DNA of 64,000 bases, from assembly GCF_001428105.1 (NCBI RefSeq), contig NZ_LMSJ01000003.1:21242-85241 (forward strand). The letters are read 5' to 3'. This document shows positions 1 through 7,499 of the stretch, in pieces; within the stretch, counting starts at the first letter, position 1, and each line of letters begins with the position of its first letter. This DNA is from Paenibacillus sp. Soil766. Its GTDB lineage: Bacteria > Bacillota > Bacilli > Paenibacillales > NBRC-103111. The notes beneath the pieces were generated by a model. That model was given only the letters and a program-made list of their open reading frames with translations. It searched no databases and had not been told where the DNA came from. Made by a program: the position numbers and the translations under genes.

Positions 1-847
1 TTGAGAAATGCCCTTCAAGCCGTACAAACTGTAAACAGGTACTGCGTATTTCAGCCCTAAAAATTCCGAATACGGATCCGCCCATTCATCTTCTGTGGCA
101 CTGGTGATGTAAATGGATCTAGGAGCAATTAAAGCCGTCAGCATATGCTGATCGACTGGAAGCGCGTACTCGTTGCCATTGAATTTTTTATAATTTTCAT
201 TAAACCAGTGCGGGAACTTATCGTTTATTTGCGCGATAGTCTCCCCAATTTTCCCCGTCCATTCCTCTGCTTGCGGCCCAGGCCCATGCTGCGACCGATC
301 CCCAAGCTTCCTTCGGACGTTCCGAACCGAATGATTCAAACAATCCATGTACGCCGTTACGAAAACCGTCATGGTAATCGGGATCTGCGTCTGTATAATC
401 AAAAACAGCAGCTGCGAAGCCTCGTGCTACAATGGATTCAGCCGGCCAAAATGAGGATTGCTTTCCCCTCGTCGGATCCATATGTTCGGAGCCTCTGTTA
501 TTAATGAGAAGGAAAGTAGGTACAGGTCGTTCAGCCGCACGAGTTGGCACAAAAAGTAGCATGTGAATGACTCCCCTGCCCTCAGGTCCTTCTAGCCAAA
601 TCCGCACCTTTTTGCGAACGGCTGCCCCACCCATCATGCCTTCTTTCTTCTCCACATCAAATGAGACTTTTTCTCGGGGCATGTTAGGTGCAACTCCGAA
701 AACATTCTCCTCGAACAGCCTCAACACTCTATCCCTACGAGATCGAATCCATTCCTCCGAGCTCGTTATTGTGCCCTCGCCGATTTCCTTGAGAGGGTCT
801 GGCAACAGCCGCTCTCCACTCTCCGGCATAATATGAAACAACTTCAT
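1..847 (-). pseudogene. CE15-like glucuronoyl/acyl esterase, internally deleted and frameshifted
   Basis: The N-terminal part (847 down to 218) resembles CE15-type alpha/beta hydrolases: a conserved start region, WPAESIVARG, and AWGSVAAWAWAASRGMD. A second frame continues from about 262 to the window edge and encodes the matching C-terminal part (GETIAQINDKFPHWF, ALPVDQHMLTALIAPRS, SATEDEWADP). Intact relatives have about 50 residues between these blocks, including the GHSRxGK nucleophile elbow; here they are missing and the join is out of frame, with a stop at 218. The ATG overlaps the preceding dihydrofolate reductase stop by one base (TAATG), so it would have been translationally coupled. 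The gene continues past position 1. Family assignment is from remembered motifs. Loss of function is inferred from the missing catalytic serine segment. Confidence 0.75.
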
Positions 848-1350
848 TAGAACACAGCCCTCCTTGCATACACATAGAAATAATACGTGTACGGATTCTC
901 TTCATCCGTAATGCCTTGTTGAGTGGAAACCTCATCCCACTCCGTATAGTCAATCTCTGGAAAGTAGGTATCCCCTTCAAATTCATGATCGATTTTGGTC
1001 ACATAGAGCTTGTCTGCATAGGGTAAAAATAATCGATAAATTTCTTCACCGCCAAAAATGAAGATCTCTTCTTCTCCTCGGCACATCGCCAATACCTCTG
1101 CAACGGAATGGGCGACCTCGCACCCTTGGGCGGAATAGCTCGTATCCCTAGTTAGGATGATATTCCTTCTCCCAGGCAACGCTTTGCCAATCGACTCGAA
1201 ATTCTTCCTCCCTAGAACGATCGAATGCCCCATCGTCGTTTTCTTTACATACTGCCACTCTTTGGGTAGTCTCCACGGCAGATCATTATTTTTACCAATC
1301 ACGCGATTCTTGTCCATAGCTACTATAAATGAAATTGTCAAAGTGATCAC
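847..1350 (-). CDS. folA: Dihydrofolate reductase
   Basis: This cytoplasmic enzyme reduces dihydrofolate to tetrahydrofolate with NADPH and supplies one-carbon carriers for thymidylate and purine synthesis. The 167-residue length fits the family. Visible motifs are SFIVAMDKNRVIGKNNDLPW at the N-terminus, the substrate-site W-R-L-P-K-E helix, GRKNFESIG, the nucleotide-binding IFGGEEIYRLFLPYAD, and a C-terminal FEGDTYFP. The start is not settled. GTG at 1350 lies only 2 nt after a GGGAGG; an in-frame TTG at 1341 lies 11 nt after it and gives the conventional MTISFIVA N-terminus. It follows the GNAT gene by 18 nt and overlaps the esterase pseudogene. No thyA is adjacent, as is often seen elsewhere. 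Confidence 0.95.
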   Translation of the reverse strand: MITLTISFIVAMDKNRVIGKNNDLPWRLPKEWQYVKKTTMGHSIVLGRKNFESIGKALPGRRNIILTRDTSYSAQGCEVAHSVAEVLAMCRGEEEIFIFGGEEIYRLFLPYADKLYVTKIDHEFEGDTYFPEIDYTEWDEVSTQQGITDEENPYTYYFYVYARRAVF

Positions 1351-1368
1351 TGCCTCCCAATAGATGTA

Positions 1369-1851
1369 CTACTCCGCAACAATTAATTTCATCCGTATGC
1401 CCGCTATCGTGTCCCCTACATGATTCATTTTCTTCTCAACCAAATAGGGCTTAAACCCTAGCTTGGTGTAAAATATCAATCCTCTTGTGTTTACATTATG
1501 ACAAACGAGATGCAACTCTTGTATTTTTAGCTCATCTTTCACTCTAGCAATCATCGTACGGATTAAAAACTCGGCTGCTCCCGTGCCTCTGGCCCCTGGG
1601 GAAACAATAACATTGCCAAGCCAACATTGCTTACCTTCCTCTAAACCGTAAATGTTCGCATACCCCAGTAACTGCCCCTTCCCATCCACCACAACTGTTT
1701 GCTTCAACCTACTCTTGGTTGACTCCACGAGTTGTTCAGACGTAAGCGGGTATTGGAGCACAGGTGACATATAATACAGCTCCTCCGCATTGCGCGGAAA
1801 GGAACTAATTGTGTTGAAATCCTCATTCGTTGCAGGTCTACACGTAAACAT
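1369..1851 (-). CDS. GNAT-family N-acetyltransferase
   Basis: A 160-residue acetyltransferase of the GCN5 superfamily that would transfer an acetyl group from acetyl-CoA to an unknown amine. The pattern is typical: an N-terminal beta strand with RPATNEDF, a central NVIVSPGARGTGAAEFLIRT block forming the acetyl-CoA pyrophosphate loop, and a C-terminal NTRGLIFYTKLGFKPY. I start it at 1851 because AAAGGAGGG lies 7 nt upstream; the frame stays open to 1947, but the extension is arginine- and proline-rich and has no ribosome binding site. It heads a tight minus-strand run with dihydrofolate reductase and the esterase pseudogene. The substrate cannot be told from sequence. Confidence 0.85.
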   Translation of the reverse strand: MFTCRPATNEDFNTISSFPRNAEELYYMSPVLQYPLTSEQLVESTKSRLKQTVVVDGKGQLLGYANIYGLEEGKQCWLGNVIVSPGARGTGAAEFLIRTMIARVKDELKIQELHLVCHNVNTRGLIFYTKLGFKPYLVEKKMNHVGDTIAGIRMKLIVAE

Positions 1852-1937
1852 AGATATCCCTCCTTTTATCAATATGCGGAAAATGAAAGCGAATTTACGC
1901 GATTGCGGATGTGGCCGCAGCGGCCGCGGGAGCACTT

Positions 1938-2011
1938 TAAGGCCCAAAATGGGCCTTATTTCTACTGCACGCCTGCGCGGGTATCACATTAACGCCCGAA
2001 AAGGGCGTTAA
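1938..2011. repeat. Pair of related intergenic stem-loops
   Basis: Two perfect hairpins lie 30 bp apart in the gap upstream of the GNAT gene. The first is TAAGGCCC-AAAAT-GGGCCTTA (1938-1958). The second is TTAACGCCC-GAAAA-GGGCGTTAA (1989-2011). They share stem length, 5-nt A-rich loop and sequence except for one base pair (G-C against C-G) that has changed on both sides, so the structure rather than the sequence is preserved. A third GC-rich palindrome (GGCCGC-A-GCGGCC) sits at 1913-1925. No T-run follows, so they are not ordinary terminators. Confidence 0.7.
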
Positions 2012-2075
2012 AATGCCTTTTCCGCGCCGCGCGCCGCCCCAACCCTCTTCTTGCTCATTGCCATACAAGTTCGAG

Positions 2076-2098
2076 AGGAAACCCGCGTTTCCTTTTTT
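2076..2098 (+). terminator. Terminator-like hairpin upstream of the metalloprotease gene
   Basis: AGGAAAC-CCGC-GTTTCCT followed immediately by five more T residues forms a short intrinsic terminator on the plus strand. No plus-strand gene lies before it in the window, so it would end either a short unannotated RNA starting within 1852-2070 or a leader transcript of the metalloprotease gene, which begins about 190 bp downstream. Confidence 0.5.
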
Positions 2099-2192
2099 GG
2101 CATCCGCGACTCTATCAAACGACAAAATCAGAGTGTTCATGTCGAATAAGGAAATATATAGGTGGGTCCAAGTAAGCAGGACCATAAGCACT

Positions 2193-2239
2193 TACTAGAC
2201 TAGTCGAATCTAGTACTTAATTGAAATGACCATAGGTCA
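2193..2239. promoter_or_regulatory. Two inverted repeats upstream of the metalloprotease gene
   Basis: TACTAGA-9 bp-TCTAGTA (2193-2215) and TGACC-ATA-GGTCA (2227-2239) are inverted repeats in the 90 bp before the start codon. The second directly follows a possible -35 hexamer (TTGAAA, 2221-2226), where a repressor or activator could act. No good -10 is seen 17 bp on (CATAGG at 2244), so the promoter itself is tentative. Confidence 0.4.
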
Positions 2240-2284
2240 ATTACATAGGTTGGTTTCATACTCTATTTTGCAGGAGGTTTCCTA

Positions 2285-4660
2285 TTGAAAAACTACACCT
2301 CGAAGATGACTAGAGTTTTACTAGCAACAAGTTTAACCGCAGGACTTTTCTCATCAGCAGCTTTCACAACATCTGCGTTCGCAGCAGAAACCGATTACGC
2401 TAACGCACTTGAAGCACCACCGGTCGATTTGAATATTGTCGATGATGACCGACTAGCCAAAGGTTTAATGGACCGAGGTGTATTAAGTAAAAGCGCTACG
2501 CCTGAACAAATCAGTAAAGCTGTTAGATCGTATGTTGCCGCCAAGAACAATAAAATGGCTCCAACTACCAAAATCGACAAGCAAAATAATGAGATCGACA
2601 GAAGATCGAAGGAGTTCATTACGAAGCAAAAAAGTAAACTTTTATCGCAGCTGAACAAAGGGCATCAGGATTTGAAGAATGGTCTCCCGGGTGGCATCCC
2701 TATTCCATCCGCCAAACAAGATGCCTACAACGGCCCCGTGCGTGAGGATAAAGTCCTTGTTCTTTTGACCGAATTTTCGGACTTTAAGCATAACAATGTG
2801 AAGCAAGAACCTGGATTCATGTTTGCCAAAGATTTTAACCGTGACCATTATCAGAAGCTCATGTTCGGCAATAAAGATTTCAATCTATTCGACGGTTCTA
2901 CGATCAAAACCTTCAAACAATACTACGAAGAGCAATCCGGTGGCAGCTATACGGTGGACGGCTATGTCTCCGATTGGTTAACTGTTCCAGGCAAAGCCGT
3001 GGAATATGGTGATGACAACCCTACAGGAGGTCATGATAACCTCAACCCCAAAGGACCTCGGGATCTGGTGAAGGATGCGCTGAACGCTGCAGTTGCAACC
3101 GGCCTTAATCTTGCTGATTATGACAAATTTGACTTATATGATCTAGATGGAGATGGTAATCAGAATGAACCTGATGGTCTAGTCGATCATCTGATGATTA
3201 TTCATGCGGGTACGGGCCAAGAAGCTGGCGGCGGACAATTAGGTGATAATGCCATTTGGTCTCATCGCTGGACACTTAGTAGTGTGTATGCGATTCCCGG
3301 AACGACAGCAGGTGTAGATTATTGGGGTGGCCAAATGGCTGCTTATGATTATACAATTCAACCTGAAGATGGTGCTGTAGGGGTTTTTGCTCATGAGTAC
3401 GGCCATGACTTAGGATTACCGGATGAGTATGATACCCAGTATTCCGGGCAAGGTGAGCCGATTGCCTCTTGGTCCATCATGAGCGGCGGCAGCTGGAACG
3501 GCAACATTGCGGGTACAACACCTAGCTCTTTTTCACCTCAAAATAAAGAGTTCTTCCAGAAAACCATGGGTGGCAATTGGGCCAATGTGACTGAAATTGA
3601 CTCTTCCAACATTACGAAATTAGGTAAGGCAGCCATCATTGATCAGAGTGTGACGAAGTCCAACAATCCAGGTATTGTCAAAGTCACTTTGCCGGATAAA
3701 GCAGTGGCAGGCATCCAGCCGGCGTTCGGGACGAAGTATTATTACAGCACGAAGGGCGATAACCTGCATACGACAATTTCAACGCCGGAGTTTGATTTAT
3801 CCCAAGCACAGACAGCTACATTTGATTTTAAAACGCTGTATGAGGTCGAGTTTGAGTATGACTACTTAACGGTGACAGCGTCGACCTACAACGAGCAAGT
3901 AACCCTCGATATTATTGGTGACAATGATACGAATGGCGACGCACGTGCAGAAACCACGAACGGAGCTTGGGTAGACAAGTCCTATGATTTAAGCCATTTT
4001 GCTGGTAAAAAAGTAACCCTCCACTTTGACTACGTCACGGATGGCGGGCTCGCGTTGAATGGTTTTGCGATGGATAATACGAAATTAACCGTGAATGGTC
4101 AAGTCGTATTCTCCGACGATGCCGAAGGCGCTTCTCATTTTAACCTCGATGGCTTTGTCGTCTCGAACGGTATTGAATTTAAGAAGCACTATTACTACCT
4201 GGAGTGGAGAAACTACGCGGGATCTGATAAAGCTCTAGCTTTTAGCCGTGGTGTCAAATACAATACTGGACTTGTTGTCTGGTATGCAGATGATAGCTAT
4301 TTGGACAACTGGACCGGTATTCACCCTGGAGAAGGCTTCCTAGGTGTCGTAGATTCTCACGCGGATGCGATGATTTTCAAGAAAGATGGACAAGATTCCG
4401 TCTCGCAAACGACACGTTATCAAGTAGCGGACGCAGCTTTCTCACTGGACAAAACACCATCCTGGTACATCAACAACCCAACGAGAGGCGAATATACGTA
4501 TAAATCCCTCAAAGGTGTTGAGGAATTCTCCGATTCCAACAGCTACATGAATGCATTGATTCCAGATGCCGGTCGCCTAGTGCCTAATTTTGGATTAAAG
4601 TTCCGAGTTGTTGGTGAAGCCAAGGATAATTCTGCTGGATTAATTTGGCTCCATAAGTAA
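2285..4660 (+). CDS. inhA: Secreted M6 metalloprotease, immune inhibitor A type
   Basis: A 791-residue zinc endopeptidase of peptidase family M6, secreted and probably made as a zymogen. Residues 1-34 form a Sec signal peptide ending ...TSAFAA. The zinc site is [12 protein letters not shown], with histidines 370 and 374 and glutamate 371, as expected for HExxHxxGxxD. A calcium-loop-like [16 protein letters not shown] lies near 284-298, and the C-terminal half forms beta-rich accessory domains. The start is TTG at 2285, supported by GGAGG 8 nt upstream. Close relatives degrade host or environmental proteins; the actual substrate is unknown. It is a single-gene unit with its own upstream inverted repeats and a terminator after it. 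Confidence 0.93.
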   Translation: MKNYTSKMTRVLLATSLTAGLFSSAAFTTSAFAAETDYANALEAPPVDLNIVDDDRLAKGLMDRGVLSKSATPEQISKAVRSYVAAKNNKMAPTTKIDKQNNEIDRRSKEFITKQKSKLLSQLNKGHQDLKNGLPGGIPIPSAKQDAYNGPVREDKVLVLLTEFSDFKHNNVKQEPGFMFAKDFNRDHYQKLMFGNKDFNLFDGSTIKTFKQYYEEQSGGSYTVDGYVSDWLTVPGKAVEYGDDNPTGGHDNLNPKGPRDLVKDALNAAVATGLNLADYDKFDLYDLDGDGNQNEPDGLVDHLMIIHAGTGQEAGGGQLGDNAIWSHRWTLSSVYAIPGTTAGVDYWGGQMAAYDYTIQPEDGAVGVFAHEYGHDLGLPDEYDTQYSGQGEPIASWSIMSGGSWNGNIAGTTPSSFSPQNKEFFQKTMGGNWANVTEIDSSNITKLGKAAIIDQSVTKSNNPGIVKVTLPDKAVAGIQPAFGTKYYYSTKGDNLHTTISTPEFDLSQAQTATFDFKTLYEVEFEYDYLTVTASTYNEQVTLDIIGDNDTNGDARAETTNGAWVDKSYDLSHFAGKKVTLHFDYVTDGGLALNGFAMDNTKLTVNGQVVFSDDAEGASHFNLDGFVVSNGIEFKKHYYYLEWRNYAGSDKALAFSRGVKYNTGLVVWYADDSYLDNWTGIHPGEGFLGVVDSHADAMIFKKDGQDSVSQTTRYQVADAAFSLDKTPSWYINNPTRGEYTYKSLKGVEEFSDSNSYMNALIPDAGRLVPNFGLKFRVVGEAKDNSAGLIWLHK

Positions 4661-4681
4661 GGATAATATGAACAAGACAAG

Positions 4682-4713
4682 AACCCCTAGCCTACTCAGC
4701 TAAGGGGTTTTTG
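4682..4713. terminator. Bidirectional terminator between convergent genes
   Basis: AACCCCTAGC...GCTAAGGGGTT followed by TTTTG serves the metalloprotease gene on the plus strand; the same hairpin lies just beyond the stop of the convergent GH15 gene. One bulged A interrupts the stem. Confidence 0.85.
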
Positions 4714-4724
4714 TTATTAGTAAC

Positions 4725-7484
4725 TTACTCGACGTTGCCGTAATACCAAGCTTCACCTGTCGTCATAATCCGATAATTCAGAGCAATTCTATCGTCCTCC
4801 GTCCAAGCTAGCGTGCTTGGATTTTGACGTATAAGGACAATATTTAAATTAGAAAAGTCCCCTGTAGCCACCGCAGAGCTTGCCAACTGGCTAAGTGGAA
4901 TGACCATCTCCATCTCGCCTGTAGTTGTGTCCCACTGAGGAATGGTAACTCCTGTAATATGGTTGGTAAATGTCCAGTTCCCGCTTTGCACATTAAATTT
5001 AGAAAGATTCGTTCCATCACTCCAACGCCCAACCAAATATTGAAAAGGTCGATCCAAGGTTCCTCCATACATCCCTGTCGACTTGGTCGAGGCTGCACTG
5101 TGCTTAAAGTCCTCAGCGTACACCATCATTCCAAATCGCGGTGTGGCATTGAAGCCTGATAAGGTACCGCTATTATTTTTGATGCGGACGTATAAATTAT
5201 TAGCATCGTTACTAACATATACCCTCTTAATGTCTGTATCTGCTGAACTTGAGGAACTGTCTGAAACCTTATCGATATAGTAAGGAACATTGCTCCATTG
5301 TGACAGATCGTTCGCTACAGTAGTCGTAACTGTGATAGCTTTGTAAGCACCAGCATTAGATTGCGGAGGTGTAATCCGAATATCCGCTTTTCCTTCATAC
5401 TGCAAGGCCGCAAGGACAAACCAAGCCGCAGTTACAGGCTCAACGGATGTACTCGGCAGCGGCTTGAGTGTGATCCGCGAAACAGCTTCCCCTGCTGACA
5501 TATAACCGACCGCCGTTCTGGATACGACCCATTGCAAATAATTAAGTGCACTCGCTGTTTCTCCACGATCCAGATGATAAAGGGCCATATAGAGACTCAT
5601 CTGCGGCCATGAAGGCTCATCGCTTTGCGCTTCATTACCTGCGGGACTGAACGATGCGGTGTAGTAGAAGGTATCCCCATCATAACGGGCTATGCCATAG
5701 TTATCATGCTGCAGGTTCGTTTTTATTTTGTTAATATGGCTGCTTGCTCGTGAAGAATTGGCGTCTACGACCCCATAAGCCATCAGCGCCGCTGATGATG
5801 CGTCTACCAACGTATTGGCGCCTCCGGATGTTGTTACGGCCCGGTTGTAATAGTTATTTGCAATATTCCATAAACCTTTGGGATTCCATGTATCTTCTCT
5901 TTGGATACTGGAACGAATTTTACTGGCTGCACCATTATAATCATCGGCTAAGCTGTTTAAGCTCTTCGCCTTCGCCATGTATTGTGCCGCATCCAACCCA
6001 GCTACATAGACCGCTTGTGTGAAGGCGTTGTACTCCACATTCTCCTCCCAAATACTATTATCCGGTACGCCGAATTGATACGGGTCAGACCCTAAATTCG
6101 ACCAAATGAAATCAGCGGATTTTTTATATTTGGTCCAAATATTATTGAGGAACGTAGTATTACCCGTTTTTACATAGTGCAGGTAAGCACCAATTAAAAA
6201 TATGCCGATAGAATCATGTTCGGGCTCAACGAAGGATACATAATTATTGTTCCATAAATCAAATGTGGTCTTAAAACTGCCGTCCGATAGCTGGCGGTCC
6301 TGCAGCCAATACCAATACTTTTCCGCTTCATCGGTAAATCCTGCTTGATCGAGTGCCATGGCCGTCACCGCTGAATCCCTTGCCCAAACCTTATACCCAT
6401 AAGCGATCGGATTCGTTGCTGCCGGCATTGCTCCGGAAGTTGGCTGAATGGCGTTCTTGATCGTAATTAAGCCGCGTTTATACGTATCGTTGATGCCAGT
6501 ATCCGTGAAGTTGACGGTTTGTTTACCGGTTCCTGTTAACCAATTTGTGTAAGAAGTTCCGGTTTGGGTAAACCAATAGGAGGCTGTTTGTGCTCGCGCC
6601 GTATCAATTGAGCTTTGTGCATTCGCGAGTGAATTGCGCACTGTCGCTACAAAAGAACGCGTGACTGAGCTGTTCGCCGGAATCGTAAATCGATCTTGAA
6701 ACGCTACACTGATGTCTACAGCTGTCTTGCTAGCGTTATTCTTAACGGTTCCGTTGTTGTCGAAGGTGTACCATGCCGCAACATCGGAGGCAGCGAGTGA
6801 AGACTGCGTATCATCAGCAACCTGATAGCCATCCATCGTTTGGTAAGCACCCAGAGCCACATAATACTGTCCTGAATTGCTCATGTTGACAAATAAAGTA
6901 TTCCTAGCCGCATCATAGGAACCGGTATTCGTTTGATTCGTGCCTCCCTTGGTTTTATTGTTGACATGAATTTGCTCCAACATGTTGTAATCAATGGCAG
7001 AGCCTGTTGAATTCGTAAACGTAAAAGTCGCAACCGTGAAATTATCATTTGGCACCATAGCAAAATCCTTCGTTACCGTAATCGGCATGTTGGTCCCGCT
7101 ATAATCCAAATATTTGGTACGTAAAATCCCGTTGTTATCGTAATAAGCTTCAGAATTGAAATTATGCGGCTGATCATATTTGGTCGAGCTGGTTTCATTT
7201 CGGAAAAAGCTTGAGTAATCAACGATTTGATTTGTCGTATAATCATCGCTGATCCGCATCTCGCCAATCCTTGGTCCGAACGTGCCCGTGTCATTCTGAG
7301 ACAGCTTGCTAGCCATCCAAATATTCATGGCATTCGTCCAGTTGGACATGTATAGGCTCGTAATGGACTGCGAAGTGGGAGAGGTCAGGGCAAAGGCTGG
7401 CACTGAAACAAGCAATAAACTTAGAGTTAACACTAACGCAAGGAATAGTTCCAGTTTAGATTTATAAGTGCGCATAAGAACCAT
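4725..7484 (-). CDS. Secreted GH15 glucoamylase/glucodextranase-like enzyme
   Basis: A 919-residue exported glycosidase, predicted to release glucose from the non-reducing ends of alpha-glucans. After a signal peptide (to about residue 32, ...PAFA) comes a beta-sandwich region to about 330 and an (alpha/alpha)6 barrel about 335-695 with WARDSAVTAMAL (367-) and the general-acid motif WEE at 479-481. The catalytic base is probably in DEPSWPQ (glutamate 623). Residues about 705-919 form a DOMON/CBM9-like beta domain. The start has AGGAGG 7 nt upstream, placed over the stop of the preceding GH66 gene, so the two are co-transcribed. GH15 includes dextran-cutting glucodextranases; the neighbourhood favours alpha-1,6-glucan, but starch-type activity is not excluded. 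Confidence 0.8.
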   Translation of the reverse strand: MVLMRTYKSKLELFLALVLTLSLLLVSVPAFALTSPTSQSITSLYMSNWTNAMNIWMASKLSQNDTGTFGPRIGEMRISDDYTTNQIVDYSSFFRNETSSTKYDQPHNFNSEAYYDNNGILRTKYLDYSGTNMPITVTKDFAMVPNDNFTVATFTFTNSTGSAIDYNMLEQIHVNNKTKGGTNQTNTGSYDAARNTLFVNMSNSGQYYVALGAYQTMDGYQVADDTQSSLAASDVAAWYTFDNNGTVKNNASKTAVDISVAFQDRFTIPANSSVTRSFVATVRNSLANAQSSIDTARAQTASYWFTQTGTSYTNWLTGTGKQTVNFTDTGINDTYKRGLITIKNAIQPTSGAMPAATNPIAYGYKVWARDSAVTAMALDQAGFTDEAEKYWYWLQDRQLSDGSFKTTFDLWNNNYVSFVEPEHDSIGIFLIGAYLHYVKTGNTTFLNNIWTKYKKSADFIWSNLGSDPYQFGVPDNSIWEENVEYNAFTQAVYVAGLDAAQYMAKAKSLNSLADDYNGAASKIRSSIQREDTWNPKGLWNIANNYYNRAVTTSGGANTLVDASSAALMAYGVVDANSSRASSHINKIKTNLQHDNYGIARYDGDTFYYTASFSPAGNEAQSDEPSWPQMSLYMALYHLDRGETASALNYLQWVVSRTAVGYMSAGEAVSRITLKPLPSTSVEPVTAAWFVLAALQYEGKADIRITPPQSNAGAYKAITVTTTVANDLSQWSNVPYYIDKVSDSSSSSADTDIKRVYVSNDANNLYVRIKNNSGTLSGFNATPRFGMMVYAEDFKHSAASTKSTGMYGGTLDRPFQYLVGRWSDGTNLSKFNVQSGNWTFTNHITGVTIPQWDTTTGEMEMVIPLSQLASSAVATGDFSNLNIVLIRQNPSTLAWTEDDRIALNYRIMTTGEAWYYGNVE

Positions 7485-7499
7485 GGTTAAACCTCCTAG

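Noticed and set aside
1790..2011. A 73-codon plus-strand frame across the twin hairpins
   Set aside because: It overlaps the GNAT start and the palindromes, with no start signal.
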